Assembly: GCF_000280925.3 (NCBI RefSeq)
Contig: NZ_CP012109.1
Location: 8,762,501 to 8,826,500, forward strand
Direction: 5' to 3'
Length of the DNA: 64,000 bases
DNA from: Myxococcus hansupus
GTDB taxonomy: Bacteria > Myxococcota > Myxococcia > Myxococcales > Myxococcaceae
The first letter of the stretch is position 1. The number at the start of each line of letters is the position of its first letter. A model generated the notes under the pieces. That model was not told the DNA's origin. It was given only the letters and a program-made list of their open reading frames with translations, and did no database searches. The translations under genes and the position numbers were made by a program. This document shows, one piece after another, positions 34,066 to 42,942 of the stretch.

Positions 34066-35623
34066 GCGCCTCGGATGCTTCGTCGGCGGGGCGAGCCTGC
34101 TCGGGGGCAAGGGCGCGTGGCGGCGAGGTCCGTGCCTGCTCCGGCCCCGCGGCATGCGACTCCGTCAATGGCTGACGCGGTTGTGACTCAGGCTCCAGCC
34201 CGGCGGCACTCGAGTCCGCCAAGGGCTGAAGCGGCTGTGACTCAGGCTCCAGCCCAGCGGCACGCGGCTCCGTCAATGGCTGACGCGTCTGGGATTCCGA
34301 CCCCAACGCCTCGGCACGCGAGTCCGTCATCGGCCGCCGCGCGTGGGCCTCGGTCTCCACCGCCTCGGCGCGCGGCATGGCCTCGGGCGGCTCCACCGTG
34401 AGCGTGAGTTTTGCCTCCAGCGTCAGCTCCGCGACCTGGGACAACCGAACGGCGGACCCCGCGTCTTCACCCTGTTCCGCCTCGAGCGCGGGCTCTCCGG
34501 CCAGCGCCGCCTCTTCCGCCGTCAGCCCCTCGGGCTGCAACCCTCCCTCGAGCAGCTCCGCCTGATTCCGCCGCACCGTCGCCTCCACGGCGGCGAACTC
34601 CACCTCCTCGGCGATGGCCTGCCGTCCCCGCTGAAGCCCTTGTCCCTCCAGCCACGCGCGCAGCGCCGCCGCCATCTCCGCGCCCGTCTGAAATCGCTCC
34701 CCGGGTGCCTGCCGCAGCGCCCGTTGCACGATGGCCAGCAGCGGCGCGGGGACGCCCGCGGCCAGCCGCTCCACCTGCTCCGGCCCGAGCTGCGCCATCC
34801 GCGCGGCCACCTCCTTCACGGGCATCCACGTCGGCCCCTGGGCCTGGAGCTCCATCACCTCCGGCTCCACCACGGGCAGCAGGTCATCCACCATCAACGG
34901 ATGCCGGCCCGTCAGCAGCTCCAGCAGCACCAACCCCAGGGAGAACAGGTCCGACCGCGCATCCACCTTCCGCCGCCGCAGCGCCTCCGGCGAGGCATAC
35001 GCGATGTCGCCCTTCACCAGCGCGCGGCTCGTCACCTCGCGCCCGGAGAGCGACGACGCGGCCACCGTGAAGTTCGTCAGCTTCACCTCGCCATGCACGC
35101 CCACGCGGATGTTCCGGGGGCTCACGTCCCGGTGGACGATGTGGAGCGGGCGGCTCCACTCGTCGGTCAGCACGTGGGCATGGTGCAGGGCCTCCGCCAC
35201 CTCCGCCGTCACGTGCGCCGCGAAGGCGGGAGACAGGGGCCGCCGCCGCATGGCCGCCAGATTCAGCACCGTGTCGAGCGACCGGCCCTCCACGTACTCC
35301 ATCACCACGTGCGGCGCTCCGCGGTACAGCTTCAGCAGTATCACCTTGGCGATGCCGGGGTGGTTGAGGCGGAACGTCAGGTCCACCTCCTCCACCAGCC
35401 GGCGCCGCTCCACGAACGTGGCGGGATTGCGCAGCCGCTTCACCACCACCGGGCCGCCCAGCCCGTTCCGGTAGCGCCGCTGCGCCAGCATCAGCAGCTC
35501 GCCCGTGGAGCGCATCTCCAACTTGCGGACGAACTCGAACACCGTGCCCGCCACGGTGAACAGCACGCGTGGCCTGCGAGGAGCTCCGGGAAGCTCCTCC
35601 GTCGTCGTATCCGGCGTCATCAT
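34013..35623 (-). CDS. Hanks-type serine/threonine (pseudo)kinase with repeat tail
   Basis: The 536-residue protein has a kinase domain at about residues 18-300. The VAIK Lys is kept (GGPVVVKRL), as is HRDVSPRN, but the DFG motif reads NFT (VKLTNFTVA), losing the Mg-binding Asp. The glycine loop is also degenerate (FVRKLEMRSTGELLMLAQ). It is therefore probably a pseudokinase. Residues 345-430 are acidic. Residues 430-510 contain 18-residue repeats (EPRAAGLEPESQPLQPLAD and variants). There is no membrane segment. ATG 35623 has AGAGG about 11 bases upstream inside a shared palindrome; ATG 35620 and ATG 35653 are alternatives. It lies 132 bases downstream of an intact kinase. Confidence 0.88.
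   Translation of the reverse strand: MMTPDTTTEELPGAPRRPRVLFTVAGTVFEFVRKLEMRSTGELLMLAQRRYRNGLGGPVVVKRLRNPATFVERRRLVEEVDLTFRLNHPGIAKVILLKLYRGAPHVVMEYVEGRSLDTVLNLAAMRRRPLSPAFAAHVTAEVAEALHHAHVLTDEWSRPLHIVHRDVSPRNIRVGVHGEVKLTNFTVAASSLSGREVTSRALVKGDIAYASPEALRRRKVDARSDLFSLGLVLLELLTGRHPLMVDDLLPVVEPEVMELQAQGPTWMPVKEVAARMAQLGPEQVERLAAGVPAPLLAIVQRALRQAPGERFQTGAEMAAALRAWLEGQGLQRGRQAIAEEVEFAAVEATVRRNQAELLEGGLQPEGLTAEEAALAGEPALEAEQGEDAGSAVRLSQVAELTLEAKLTLTVEPPEAMPRAEAVETEAHARRPMTDSRAEALGSESQTRQPLTEPRAAGLEPESQPLQPLADSSAAGLEPESQPRQPLTESHAAGPEQARTSPPRALAPEQARPADEASEAPSQPASASAAQGKPSVP
34152..34331 (-). repeat. 54-base in-frame repeat in the pseudokinase tail
   Basis: Blocks resembling GCACGCGGCTCCGTCAATGG begin at 34152, 34206, 34260 and 34314, a constant 54-base step (18 codons). 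They encode the repeating AAGLEPESQPxQPL-type segments. Confidence 0.85.
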
Positions 35624-35630
35624 GGGGGAT

Positions 35631-35645
35631 GGACCTCTGAGGTTG
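35631..35645. promoter_or_regulatory. GGACCTCTGAGGT motif before the pseudokinase gene
   Basis: GGACCTCTGAGGTTG lies 8-22 bases before the start codon. Its first 13 bases are identical to the palindrome before the neighbouring kinase gene. On the coding strand it also provides the AGAGG ribosome binding site, which may explain part of the conservation. Confidence 0.45.
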
Positions 35646-35755
35646 TGAGGCATGTGAAGGATTCCCGAGGTAACACGAACGTCTGCCCACGGGGAACGTC
35701 CCAGGTTGAATGCAGTTGAGTGGATGTCAGGGGTTCAGGCACTCGGGGGGACGCG

Positions 35756-36952
35756 TCAGCGCCACCACGAAGCCAGTGACGCCAGCCGCTGCTTCAGCCA
35801 GTCCCACAGGCGCCGGGGCCAGCGAGGGCACACCACCGGGGCCGGCGCGCTCCAAGGGGGCCCTGGCTCCGTGGACGACGAGGACGCGGCGAACGCCCGT
35901 CCCTCCGCGTAACCCGGCCACTCCGGCACGCGCATCCAACGGCGCAGCTCACGGGCCTCCTCGTCGCCGTCGAAAAGTTCCACGGCCTCCTCGGTGACGG
36001 CGTCCTCGGGCGCGCGCGGCGGGAACAGCGGCGCATCCCAGGACGCATCCGCGCGGCCAAGGGCGTCACTCAGCGCGTCGAACAGCGCCGCGCCCGTGGG
36101 GTGACGGTCCGCGGCATGGGGAGACAGCAACCGGGCCACCACGCCGTCCAGCGCGGCCGGGACGCGAGGGTTGCGAGCGGAGGGCGGAGCAAAGTCCGCC
36201 GCCTCGATGCAGGCCAGCAGCCCGGCGGGCGGCAGGTGCGCGGGGTAGGGGAAGCTCCCGGTGAGCACCTCGTAGAGCACCAACCCCAGGGAGTACAGAT
36301 CGTCCGTGGGCGCGAACGCATAACGCGAGCCCGACGGGCGCGGCTGCATCCAGAAGCGCAGGGCCTCCGGGCTGCGGTAGCTGGGCGTGCCCGGCGGCAG
36401 GGTGTCCTCGGTCAGCACGGGCGAGCACGCATGGTCCCCCGAGCCGAAGTCCACCAGCACGGGCTGACCGTCCGACGCGCGGATGAGGATGTTGTTGCCC
36501 TTGATGTCCCGGTGGAGCACGCCCTCGCGGTGGATGGCATCCAACGTGAGCGCCAGGCGCTGGAACACCTGCACCGCGCGCCGGGGCGTGGGCTGGGCGT
36601 GCAGGGCCCATTCGGACAGGGTGGGGCCCTCCACGTAGCCCATGATGAGGACCAGGTAGCCATCGCGCGCGTCGGGCCACCGCCGGTAGCCCAGGAGCTG
36701 CACGACGTTGGGATGCGCCAGCCGCATCAGGACGTGGGCTTCCTTCCACGTCCGGGCATCCGCGCCCGGCGCGCTGTCCTCGGGGGATGGGCCCTGGAGC
36801 GCGAACTTCAGGGCCACCTGCCGGCGGGTCTCCGACTCGGCCAGGAAGATGGCGCCAAAGCCTCCCGTGGCCAGCCTCCGGATGATGCGGAAGGCACCCA
36901 CCTCTTCCGAGTCCTGGAGCATCAACGGGTGCAGGTCCTGACCAGACGTCAC
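35756..36952 (-). CDS. Hanks-type serine/threonine protein kinase
   Basis: The 398-residue kinase has all catalytic motifs: glycine loop LATGGFGAIFLAE, VALK Lys, HRDIKGNN catalytic loop, DFG (VLVDFGSGDH), SPEALRF and DDLYSLGLVLYEVLTG. The catalytic domain covers about residues 20-290, followed by an acidic stretch and a Trp/Arg-rich end (RRLWDWLKQRLASLASWW) that could be a peripheral membrane helix. Start GTG 36952 has AGGAG eight bases upstream. It is probably in one operon with the downstream pseudokinase and is divergent from an XRE-type regulator. A perfect palindrome lies just upstream. Confidence 0.93.
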   Translation of the reverse strand: MTSGQDLHPLMLQDSEEVGAFRIIRRLATGGFGAIFLAESETRRQVALKFALQGPSPEDSAPGADARTWKEAHVLMRLAHPNVVQLLGYRRWPDARDGYLVLIMGYVEGPTLSEWALHAQPTPRRAVQVFQRLALTLDAIHREGVLHRDIKGNNILIRASDGQPVLVDFGSGDHACSPVLTEDTLPPGTPSYRSPEALRFWMQPRPSGSRYAFAPTDDLYSLGLVLYEVLTGSFPYPAHLPPAGLLACIEAADFAPPSARNPRVPAALDGVVARLLSPHAADRHPTGAALFDALSDALGRADASWDAPLFPPRAPEDAVTEEAVELFDGDEEARELRRWMRVPEWPGYAEGRAFAASSSSTEPGPPWSAPAPVVCPRWPRRLWDWLKQRLASLASWWR

Positions 36953-36967
36953 GGTTGGACTCCTATA

Positions 36968-36982
36968 GGACCTCTGAGGTCC
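36968..36982. promoter_or_regulatory. palindrome GGACCTCTGAGGTCC upstream of the kinase gene
   Basis: Seven-base arms GGACCTC/GAGGTCC flank one central base, 16-30 bases before GTG 36952. Related copies are at 35631 and 37033. The symmetric form and its position between a kinase operon and a divergent HTH gene suggest an operator. Confidence 0.5.
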
Positions 36983-37032
36983 AACTCAGACGGGGGATTC
37001 GCGGCAGTCATTGAAAGGGGCGTCATGACTCA

Positions 37033-37045
37033 ACCTTGGAGGTCC
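37033..37045. promoter_or_regulatory. third GGACCTCYRAGGT-type site in the divergent region
   Basis: ACCTTGGAGGTCC on the plus strand is GGACCTCCAAGGT on the minus strand, matching the other two sites at 11 of 13 positions. It lies between the kinase and regulator genes, where divergent promoters are expected. Confidence 0.4.
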
Positions 37046-37151
37046 ATAGCATGACGTTTGCCCTTTGAGGTAGTGTCCTGACGTAAGAGGTAGGCAGTGG
37101 GATGGGGAATGTGCTGGGAGGGCGGACGGAAACTTGCAGGACCCGCCGGCC

Positions 37152-37622
37152 ATGCAACCCTCGGCCGCCATGCGTGAGCCCGTAGACCACAAGCTGGCCA
37201 CCCTCCTGGGGGCGGCTGCCCGCGACGCCCGTCTGCGTCTGGGGCTCACCCAGGGCGACGTCGCCGAGCGCATCGGCATGGCCATGGAGGTCTACAGCCG
37301 GCTGGAGCGCGGGAAGATGCTGCCCCGCACCCAGACCCTGCGACGGTTGTGTGACGTGCTCCAGGTCTCCGCGGACACGCTGCTGGGCGTGGGCCGCGCG
37401 GACAGCACGCCCGCCACGCCCCGCAAGAAGGTGCAGGAGGACCCGGTGGAGCTGCGCCGCATGACGCGGAAGCTGCGGGAGCTCGAACCCGGACAGCTCC
37501 GCGCGGTGTCCCGGGTGGTGAACGCCGTCGTCACCGTGCTGCCACGGCCCGCGCCGCCGGCGCCCGCCGCCCCGGTGAAGCCCGCCGCGCGTGCGGCTCG
37601 CAAGCGGCGGGCAACCGGCTAG
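37152..37622 (+). CDS. XRE-family helix-turn-helix regulator
   Basis: The 156-residue protein has an XRE/Cro-type domain at about residues 12-75 (LGAAARDARLRLGLTQGDVA, ERIGMAMEVYSRLERGKMLP), an acidic-to-neutral linker and a helix RRMTRKLRELEPGQLRAVSR. It ends in an Ala/Pro/Lys-rich basic tail. It probably binds DNA as a dimer; sites in the 36.97-37.05 kb divergent region are candidate operators. ATG 37152 is preceded by AGGAC. ATG 37170 and TTG 37134 are alternatives. Its stop codon overlaps that of the convergent histidine kinase (CTAG, 37619-37622). Confidence 0.9.
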   Translation: MQPSAAMREPVDHKLATLLGAAARDARLRLGLTQGDVAERIGMAMEVYSRLERGKMLPRTQTLRRLCDVLQVSADTLLGVGRADSTPATPRKKVQEDPVELRRMTRKLRELEPGQLRAVSRVVNAVVTVLPRPAPPAPAAPVKPAARAARKRRATG

Positions 37623-40600
37623 GTCGTCACGCTGGTCTCGGAGGTGGGGTGTGCCGGAGGGCGCCGGGGCAGCCACGCGATGAACGTCGTGCCCTGGCCC
37701 TCGCGAGACGTCACGTCGACCGTGCCCCCGTGGGACTCGACGATGTGCTTCACGATGAAGAGCCCCAGGCCAATGCTGCGTCCCGCGTTGGCGCCACCCG
37801 TCCGTGCCCGCTGGAGCGGACGGAAGAGCCGCTCCTTGGCATCGTCGGGGATGGGAGGGCCCTCGTTGTGGACGCACAGCATGACCTGCGGCGCATCGCC
37901 GTGGACGCGCACCGTCACTCGGGAGTCCGCGGGGCTGTACTGAAGCGCGTTGCCCACCAGGTTGCTCAGCACCTGCGCGATGCGGTCCGGGTCCCACTCG
38001 CCTAGGGCGTCCCCGTCCGACTCCACGCGGAACTCGCGCTCGGGGTGGCTCATCCGCAGCTCTTCAATCACCTGCTGCGTCAGCTCGTGCAGGTCCACGG
38101 GCCGCCGGTGGATGGGCATCCCTCCGCCCAGCCGCACCTGCGTGAAGTCCAGCAGGTCGCGCGTCATCCGCACGGCGCGCTCCGCGGAGGTCTGGATGCG
38201 CAGCACCGAGCGCAGGCTCCGCTCGTTCAGCTCCTCCCGGCGCGCCAGCACGGAAGCGCCCAGTTGAATCGCGCTGAGCGGGTTGCGCAGGTCATGGCTG
38301 ACGATGCCAATGAGCTGCTGCTCGAACTCCGCGCGTCGGCGGGCCTCGGCCTCCTGCTGCTTCTGCGCGGACAGCTCGCGGCCGGCGGCCGCCATGCCCA
38401 CCGGCTGACCCGTCCGGGTGTCGGTGAGGGTGGACACGTTGTAGTGGACGGGGACGCACACGCCCGTCTGGAGGTTGCGCAACCGGAGCTCGCCCTCCCA
38501 GCGCCCCTTCGTTGCCACGGTGGGCAGCAGGGTGTCCCGGATGAAGGGCTGGTCCTCCTCGGGGAAGTAGTCCAGGAAGACGGTGCGGCGCGCCGCGTCC
38601 TGTCCGGGCACGCCCAGCATCCGCTGCGCGGCCTCGTTGAGGAAGGTGACGCGGCCCTCGGTGTCCGCGATGCCAATCGCATCCGGGCTCTGCTCCACCA
38701 CGACGGCGAGCGCCTGCCGCGCCTGTTCGATTCGGCGTTGCTCCTCGCGCACCCTGGACACGGCGAGGTTGCCCTCCACGCGGGCCAGCAGCTCCCGCGC
38801 GGAGAAGGGCTTCACCAGGTAGTCGTTGGCGCCCGCGCCCAGGCCCTCGACGGTGGCCTCCTCGCCCGCCCGGGCGGACAGGAGGATGACGGGGATGTCC
38901 GCGGTGAAGGGGGACGCGCGCAGCGCGCGCAGCAGCCCGAAGCCGTCCAGCCCCGGCATCATCACGTCGCTGAGCACCAGGTCCGGCCGGCGGGCCCGCA
39001 CCGCCTCCAGCGCGGCGACACCGTCGGAGGCCGTCTCCACCGTGTAGCGCCCGCTCAGCATGCGCTGGACGTAGTCCCGCATGTCCGCGTTGTCGTCCAC
39101 CAGGAGCACCGTGGCGCTCGGGTGGGACGGCCGGGGTCCCTCGTGGAGGGGCGGGGTGGCCTCGGTGGCGGAGAACGCGGCGGGAGGCCGCGTGCTGAGC
39201 CAGGCCTCCGCTTCACTGACGAAGGTGGGAAGGCTGGTGGTGTGGCGCGGCTCCGCCGTCGTCAGGTGGTCGGCGGGCAGGTGCGCGTTGCCGCGCGGCA
39301 GCCGGACCGTGAAGGTGCTGCCCTGGCCCTCGGTGCTGCGGACGGAGATGACGCCCCCGTGCAGCTTCACCAGGTCCTGCACCAGCGCCAGGCCAATGCC
39401 GCTGCCCTCGTAGCTCCGGCCCCGAGCGCCCTGCACCCGGTGGAAGCGCTCGAAGATGCGCGGCAGCTCCGCTTCGGGGATGCCGGTGCCGGTGTCCGTC
39501 ACCGACACCTCCATGCCGTCGTCGCGCGCGGCGCAAGCGACGCGAATCTCCCCGGTGAAGGTGAACTTGAAGGCGTTGGAGAGCAGGTTGAGGATGACCT
39601 TCTCCCATTGCTCCCGGTCCACCCAGACGGGCTCATGGCTCGGCTGGCACGACACGACGAGCTTCAGGCCCGCGCGCTCCACCGTGGAGCGGAAGGCGCT
39701 GGCCAGGTCCGCGGTGAGCGCGCCCAGGTCCGTGGGGGCGAAGGCGGCCCGTGTCCGGCCCGCTTCGATGCGCGAGAAGTCGAGCAGCGTGTTGACCAGC
39801 TTCAGGAGCCGCAGTCCGTTGCGGTGCACCGTCTCCTGGCGCTGACGCTGGCGCGCACCCAAGGGCTCCTCGGTGTCCTGGAGGCCGTCCTCCACGGGCC
39901 CCAGCATCAGCGTCAGCGGCGTGCGGAACTCGTGGGACACGTTGCTGAAGAAGGCCGTCTTGGCGCGGTCCAGCGCGGCCAGCGCCTCCGCCCGGCGGCG
40001 CTCCTCCTCGCGGGCGCGCGCGGTGGTGACCGCCGTCGTCACGCCGCTGGCCACCAGCTCCAGGAAGCGGAGGTAGGCGTCATCCAGCACCCGGCGCGGA
40101 CTGATGCCCAGCACCAGGAAGCCCAGCGGCCGTTCATGTCCGGGCCGGGGCATGGGCAGCACCAGCACGGAGGTGGTCGCCTCCAGCCAGGGGCCGCCGG
40201 GCAGCCGCCCCAGGGCCTCGGGGACCTGCTGCAACCGCAGCGTCTCGCCCGTGCGCGCCACGTGCGCCAGGGGCCACGTGTCCGGGGCGTCCTCCGTCTC
40301 CAGCGAGACGGAGGGAGGGGCCGCGCGGTCACCCGGCGCGACACCGCCGGTGGCCACCAGCCGCGCCGTCTTCTCCGTGGCGTCGGTGAGGTACAGCAGC
40401 GCCAGGGGGACGTCGTTGGGGTTGGCCGAAAGCACGCGCGCCGCCTCGACGCAGGTCGCCTCCGGCGTCTCCTGGCCCAGGGTCGCCGCGCCCAGCGCGG
40501 ACAGCGTGCGCAGCCGCCGCTCGTTGAGCACGCGTTCGGTCGTCTCGGTGAGGGCCGCGAAGATGCCGCCCACGCCGCCGGACTCGTCGCGGATGGGGCT

Positions 40601-41014
40601 GTGGCTGTAGGAGAAGTAGCACTCCTCCACGTAGCCGTTCCGGTCCAGCGGCATCATCAGGTCTTCCACGCGGATGGGCTCGCCGGTGGCCTGGATGCGC
40701 TCCCAGCCGGGCGCGAGCATGGTGCCCCACACCTCCGGCCAGGTGACGGCGGTCTCCTGGCCCAGGGCGGCGGGGTGCTTCGTCGCGCCGCAGATGGGCC
40801 GGTAGGCGTCGTTGTACATCTGCACGTACTGGGGGCCCCACGCCAGGTAGAGCGGGTAGTTGGACGCCAGCACGATGCCCACCGTGGTGCGCAGGGACTG
40901 CGGCCACGTCTCCACGGGCCCCAGGGCCGTCTTCGCCCAGTCGATTTCCCGCAGCAGCGCGCCACATTCGCCGCCGCCGCGCAGCACTTCCTCCACCACC
41001 TGGGAGCGCTTCAT
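37619..41014 (-). CDS. large hybrid histidine kinase with two kinase cores
   Basis: The 1131-residue cytoplasmic protein has this order. A PAS-like sensory domain (20-170, with NYPLYLAWGPQYVQMYNDAY) and a GAF-like domain (175-335) come first. A first HisKA/HATPase core follows with His361 (NVSHEFRTPL) and GSGIGLALVQDLVKLHGG. Next is a receiver with Asp683 (LSDVMMPGLDG), then a PAS (790-905). A second HisKA/HATPase core with His907 (IVSHDLRNPLSAIQ) and IGLGLFIVKHIVESHGG ends the protein. Two kinase cores around one receiver allow an internal phosphorelay. The start overlaps the stop of the upstream kinase (ATGA), so the two are co-translated. The sensed signal is unknown. Confidence 0.93.
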   Translation of the reverse strand: MKRSQVVEEVLRGGGECGALLREIDWAKTALGPVETWPQSLRTTVGIVLASNYPLYLAWGPQYVQMYNDAYRPICGATKHPAALGQETAVTWPEVWGTMLAPGWERIQATGEPIRVEDLMMPLDRNGYVEECYFSYSHSPIRDESGGVGGIFAALTETTERVLNERRLRTLSALGAATLGQETPEATCVEAARVLSANPNDVPLALLYLTDATEKTARLVATGGVAPGDRAAPPSVSLETEDAPDTWPLAHVARTGETLRLQQVPEALGRLPGGPWLEATTSVLVLPMPRPGHERPLGFLVLGISPRRVLDDAYLRFLELVASGVTTAVTTARAREEERRRAEALAALDRAKTAFFSNVSHEFRTPLTLMLGPVEDGLQDTEEPLGARQRQRQETVHRNGLRLLKLVNTLLDFSRIEAGRTRAAFAPTDLGALTADLASAFRSTVERAGLKLVVSCQPSHEPVWVDREQWEKVILNLLSNAFKFTFTGEIRVACAARDDGMEVSVTDTGTGIPEAELPRIFERFHRVQGARGRSYEGSGIGLALVQDLVKLHGGVISVRSTEGQGSTFTVRLPRGNAHLPADHLTTAEPRHTTSLPTFVSEAEAWLSTRPPAAFSATEATPPLHEGPRPSHPSATVLLVDDNADMRDYVQRMLSGRYTVETASDGVAALEAVRARRPDLVLSDVMMPGLDGFGLLRALRASPFTADIPVILLSARAGEEATVEGLGAGANDYLVKPFSARELLARVEGNLAVSRVREEQRRIEQARQALAVVVEQSPDAIGIADTEGRVTFLNEAAQRMLGVPGQDAARRTVFLDYFPEEDQPFIRDTLLPTVATKGRWEGELRLRNLQTGVCVPVHYNVSTLTDTRTGQPVGMAAAGRELSAQKQQEAEARRRAEFEQQLIGIVSHDLRNPLSAIQLGASVLARREELNERSLRSVLRIQTSAERAVRMTRDLLDFTQVRLGGGMPIHRRPVDLHELTQQVIEELRMSHPEREFRVESDGDALGEWDPDRIAQVLSNLVGNALQYSPADSRVTVRVHGDAPQVMLCVHNEGPPIPDDAKERLFRPLQRARTGGANAGRSIGLGLFIVKHIVESHGGTVDVTSREGQGTTFIAWLPRRPPAHPTSETSVTT

Positions 41015-42633
41015 GACGCCTGTTCCCGCGTCGCCTTCGCGTGGGTCACCTGGCAGGGCATGCGCACCGTGAAGGTGGCGCCCTGGCCCAGCGTGCTTTG
41101 CACGTCGATGGTTCCCCCCATGGCCTGGACATTCTGCCGCGTGACGTACAGCCCCAAACCCAAGCCTCCATAGTGCCGTTCAGAGACGGCGCGTTCGAAC
41201 TTCTCGAAGATGCGGACCACGGCGTCGGCGGGAATGCCAATCCCCTCGTCGCGGACGCTGAACCAGGCGTGCTCCGCGGTCTTGCCGGTCTCCAGGTGGA
41301 CGGGGTGGCCCACGCCGTACTTGAGGGCGTTGGAGAGGAGGTTCGACACCGCTTGCTCCAGGCGCACCCGGTCCCACTGGCCCACCACCACCTCCGCGTC
41401 CAGTGCCGCGTGGATGGGCGTCCCGGTGCGCTGCGCTTCGCCTTCGAAGCGCGCGGCCACCTCGGAAATCAAGGCGCCCAGGTCCACCGGCTCCAGCTCC
41501 AGCCGGAGCTGGCCGCCGCTGATGAGCGTGACGTCGAGCAGCTCGCCCACCAGCGCCGACAGCCGCTTCACCTGCCGCTGCATGACCTCCAGGTCCGAGG
41601 GAAGCCGCTCCAGCAGCTCCGGTCCCCGCCGCGCCTGGGCCGCGCGGGCCAGCGTCTGCAGCTTCAGGTTGAGCGGCGTCAGCGGCGTCTTCAGCTCGTG
41701 ACTGGCCACGGCGAGGAACTCGTCGCGCAGCCGGATGGCTTCATCCATGCCGGCCAGCAGCCGCTCCCGCTCCTGCTCGACCTGCTTCCGGTCCGAGATG
41801 TCGATGACCGAGCCGATGTAGCCCAGGAACTCGCCATCCGGTCCGAAGCGGGGGCTGGCCGAGTCGATGGCCCAGCGGTACTCGCCGTCCTTGCGGCGCA
41901 GCCGGTAGTCGAGCCGGAAGGGACTGCGCCGCGCATTGGCGGCCAGGAAGATGTCGCCCGAGCGCTTCGAGTCCTCCGGGTGGACGGCGTCGAGCCAACC
42001 GAAGCCCAGGCCGAGCTCCTCTGTCTGCCCGGTGAACTCGTACCAGCTCCGGCTGAGGTAGAGGCAGCGGCCGGTGGGGTCCGTCACCCACAGCATCACC
42101 GGGGCGTGGTCCGCCATGTTCCGGAAGCGGGCTTCGCTCTCCTCCATCGCGGCCTGGGACGCCTTGCGCGCGGTGACGTCCGTCATCGTGATGAACACCC
42201 GGTCGCTGCGGTCCTTGGACGGCCGGGTCAGGGTGAGCACCACGTCGATGCGGCGGCCCTTCAGCGTCTGGAGCACCGACTCCAGCTCCAGGCGGGTGCC
42301 GCCCTCCCAGAACATCAGGAGCTCCGCGTGGAAGGCGCGGGTCGTCTCGGGGACGAAGACGCGGGACAGTGCGCCCACCACCGCGTCCCGGTGGGGCGCC
42401 TCGAGCAGCCGCACCGTGGCCGCGTTCACGTCCACGACCTTCACCTGTTCGGCGGCTTGCAACACGAATCCCGGGTGTTCCGTGAGCCAGGCGCGCAGGT
42501 CCTGGACGCCGGAGGCACGCAGCGCGTCGAGCGCCGCCGTCACGGCCGAGAAGTCCTCCTCCCAGAGGGAGACGTCCGCCCCGTTGAAAAGCTCCTGGTA
42601 GCGTGTCTCTCCGGCTGTCTCAGCCCCACCCAA
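41011..42633 (-). CDS. PAS-domain histidine kinase
   Basis: The 540-residue kinase has two PAS-type domains (about 35-155 and 165-290, the second with PVMLWVTDPTGRCLYLSRSW). A HisKA with His312 (AVASHELKTPLTPL) and a HATPase with NLLSNALKYG, DEGIGIP and YGGLGLGLYVTRQNVQAMGG follow. No membrane helix or receiver is present. The unusual TTG start at 42633 is supported by an excellent GGAGGAGG site six bases upstream. The gene is translationally coupled to the large hybrid kinase downstream, so the two probably sense and signal together. Confidence 0.93.
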   Translation of the reverse strand: MGGAETAGETRYQELFNGADVSLWEEDFSAVTAALDALRASGVQDLRAWLTEHPGFVLQAAEQVKVVDVNAATVRLLEAPHRDAVVGALSRVFVPETTRAFHAELLMFWEGGTRLELESVLQTLKGRRIDVVLTLTRPSKDRSDRVFITMTDVTARKASQAAMEESEARFRNMADHAPVMLWVTDPTGRCLYLSRSWYEFTGQTEELGLGFGWLDAVHPEDSKRSGDIFLAANARRSPFRLDYRLRRKDGEYRWAIDSASPRFGPDGEFLGYIGSVIDISDRKQVEQERERLLAGMDEAIRLRDEFLAVASHELKTPLTPLNLKLQTLARAAQARRGPELLERLPSDLEVMQRQVKRLSALVGELLDVTLISGGQLRLELEPVDLGALISEVAARFEGEAQRTGTPIHAALDAEVVVGQWDRVRLEQAVSNLLSNALKYGVGHPVHLETGKTAEHAWFSVRDEGIGIPADAVVRIFEKFERAVSERHYGGLGLGLYVTRQNVQAMGGTIDVQSTLGQGATFTVRMPCQVTHAKATREQAS

Positions 42634-42942
42634 ATGTGCCTCCTCCGTGCCCGCCTCGGGACGGACGAGTTAACAGCGTGGACGCGTTCCGCGCGTCACA
42701 AAGATTCTGGAGTCGCCAGGAGTCAACGAACAGGCGTCTCCCTGAGGACGGACGCTCGTTCGGCTTCCTGGTGGGTGAGTCATGGACGCCCTTCCGTCTG
42801 TCCGCCCGCTTTCCACGTCAGCACCGTCAAAGCGGGCAGACATGAGGAAAAGACAGACGCACGCCCGCCGTCCCACGGGCGTTTCGCGGGAGCAGGCGTG
42901 AAGGCTTGTCAGACGGGCATGGACTCGCATAGGACGCCGCGC
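42634..42942. other. 309-base divergent intergenic region with two stem-loops
   Basis: The region separates the histidine-kinase operon (minus) from a lipoprotein gene (plus) and should hold both promoters. GTCTG/CCCGCTTT at 42796-42812 pairs with AAAGCGGG/CAGAC at 42829-42841 (13 bp with a 4-base bulge). ACGCCCG (42861-42867) pairs with CGGGCGT (42876-42882) followed by TT. No gene is supported here. Confidence 0.45.

Noticed and set aside
38045..41173. Very long plus-strand open frame (about 1040 codons) opposite the hybrid histidine kinase
   Set aside because: Composition is Arg/His/Gln/Leu-rich without domains, as expected for the antisense of a G/C-rich third-position-biased gene; the minus strand encodes clear HisKA, REC and HATPase motifs.
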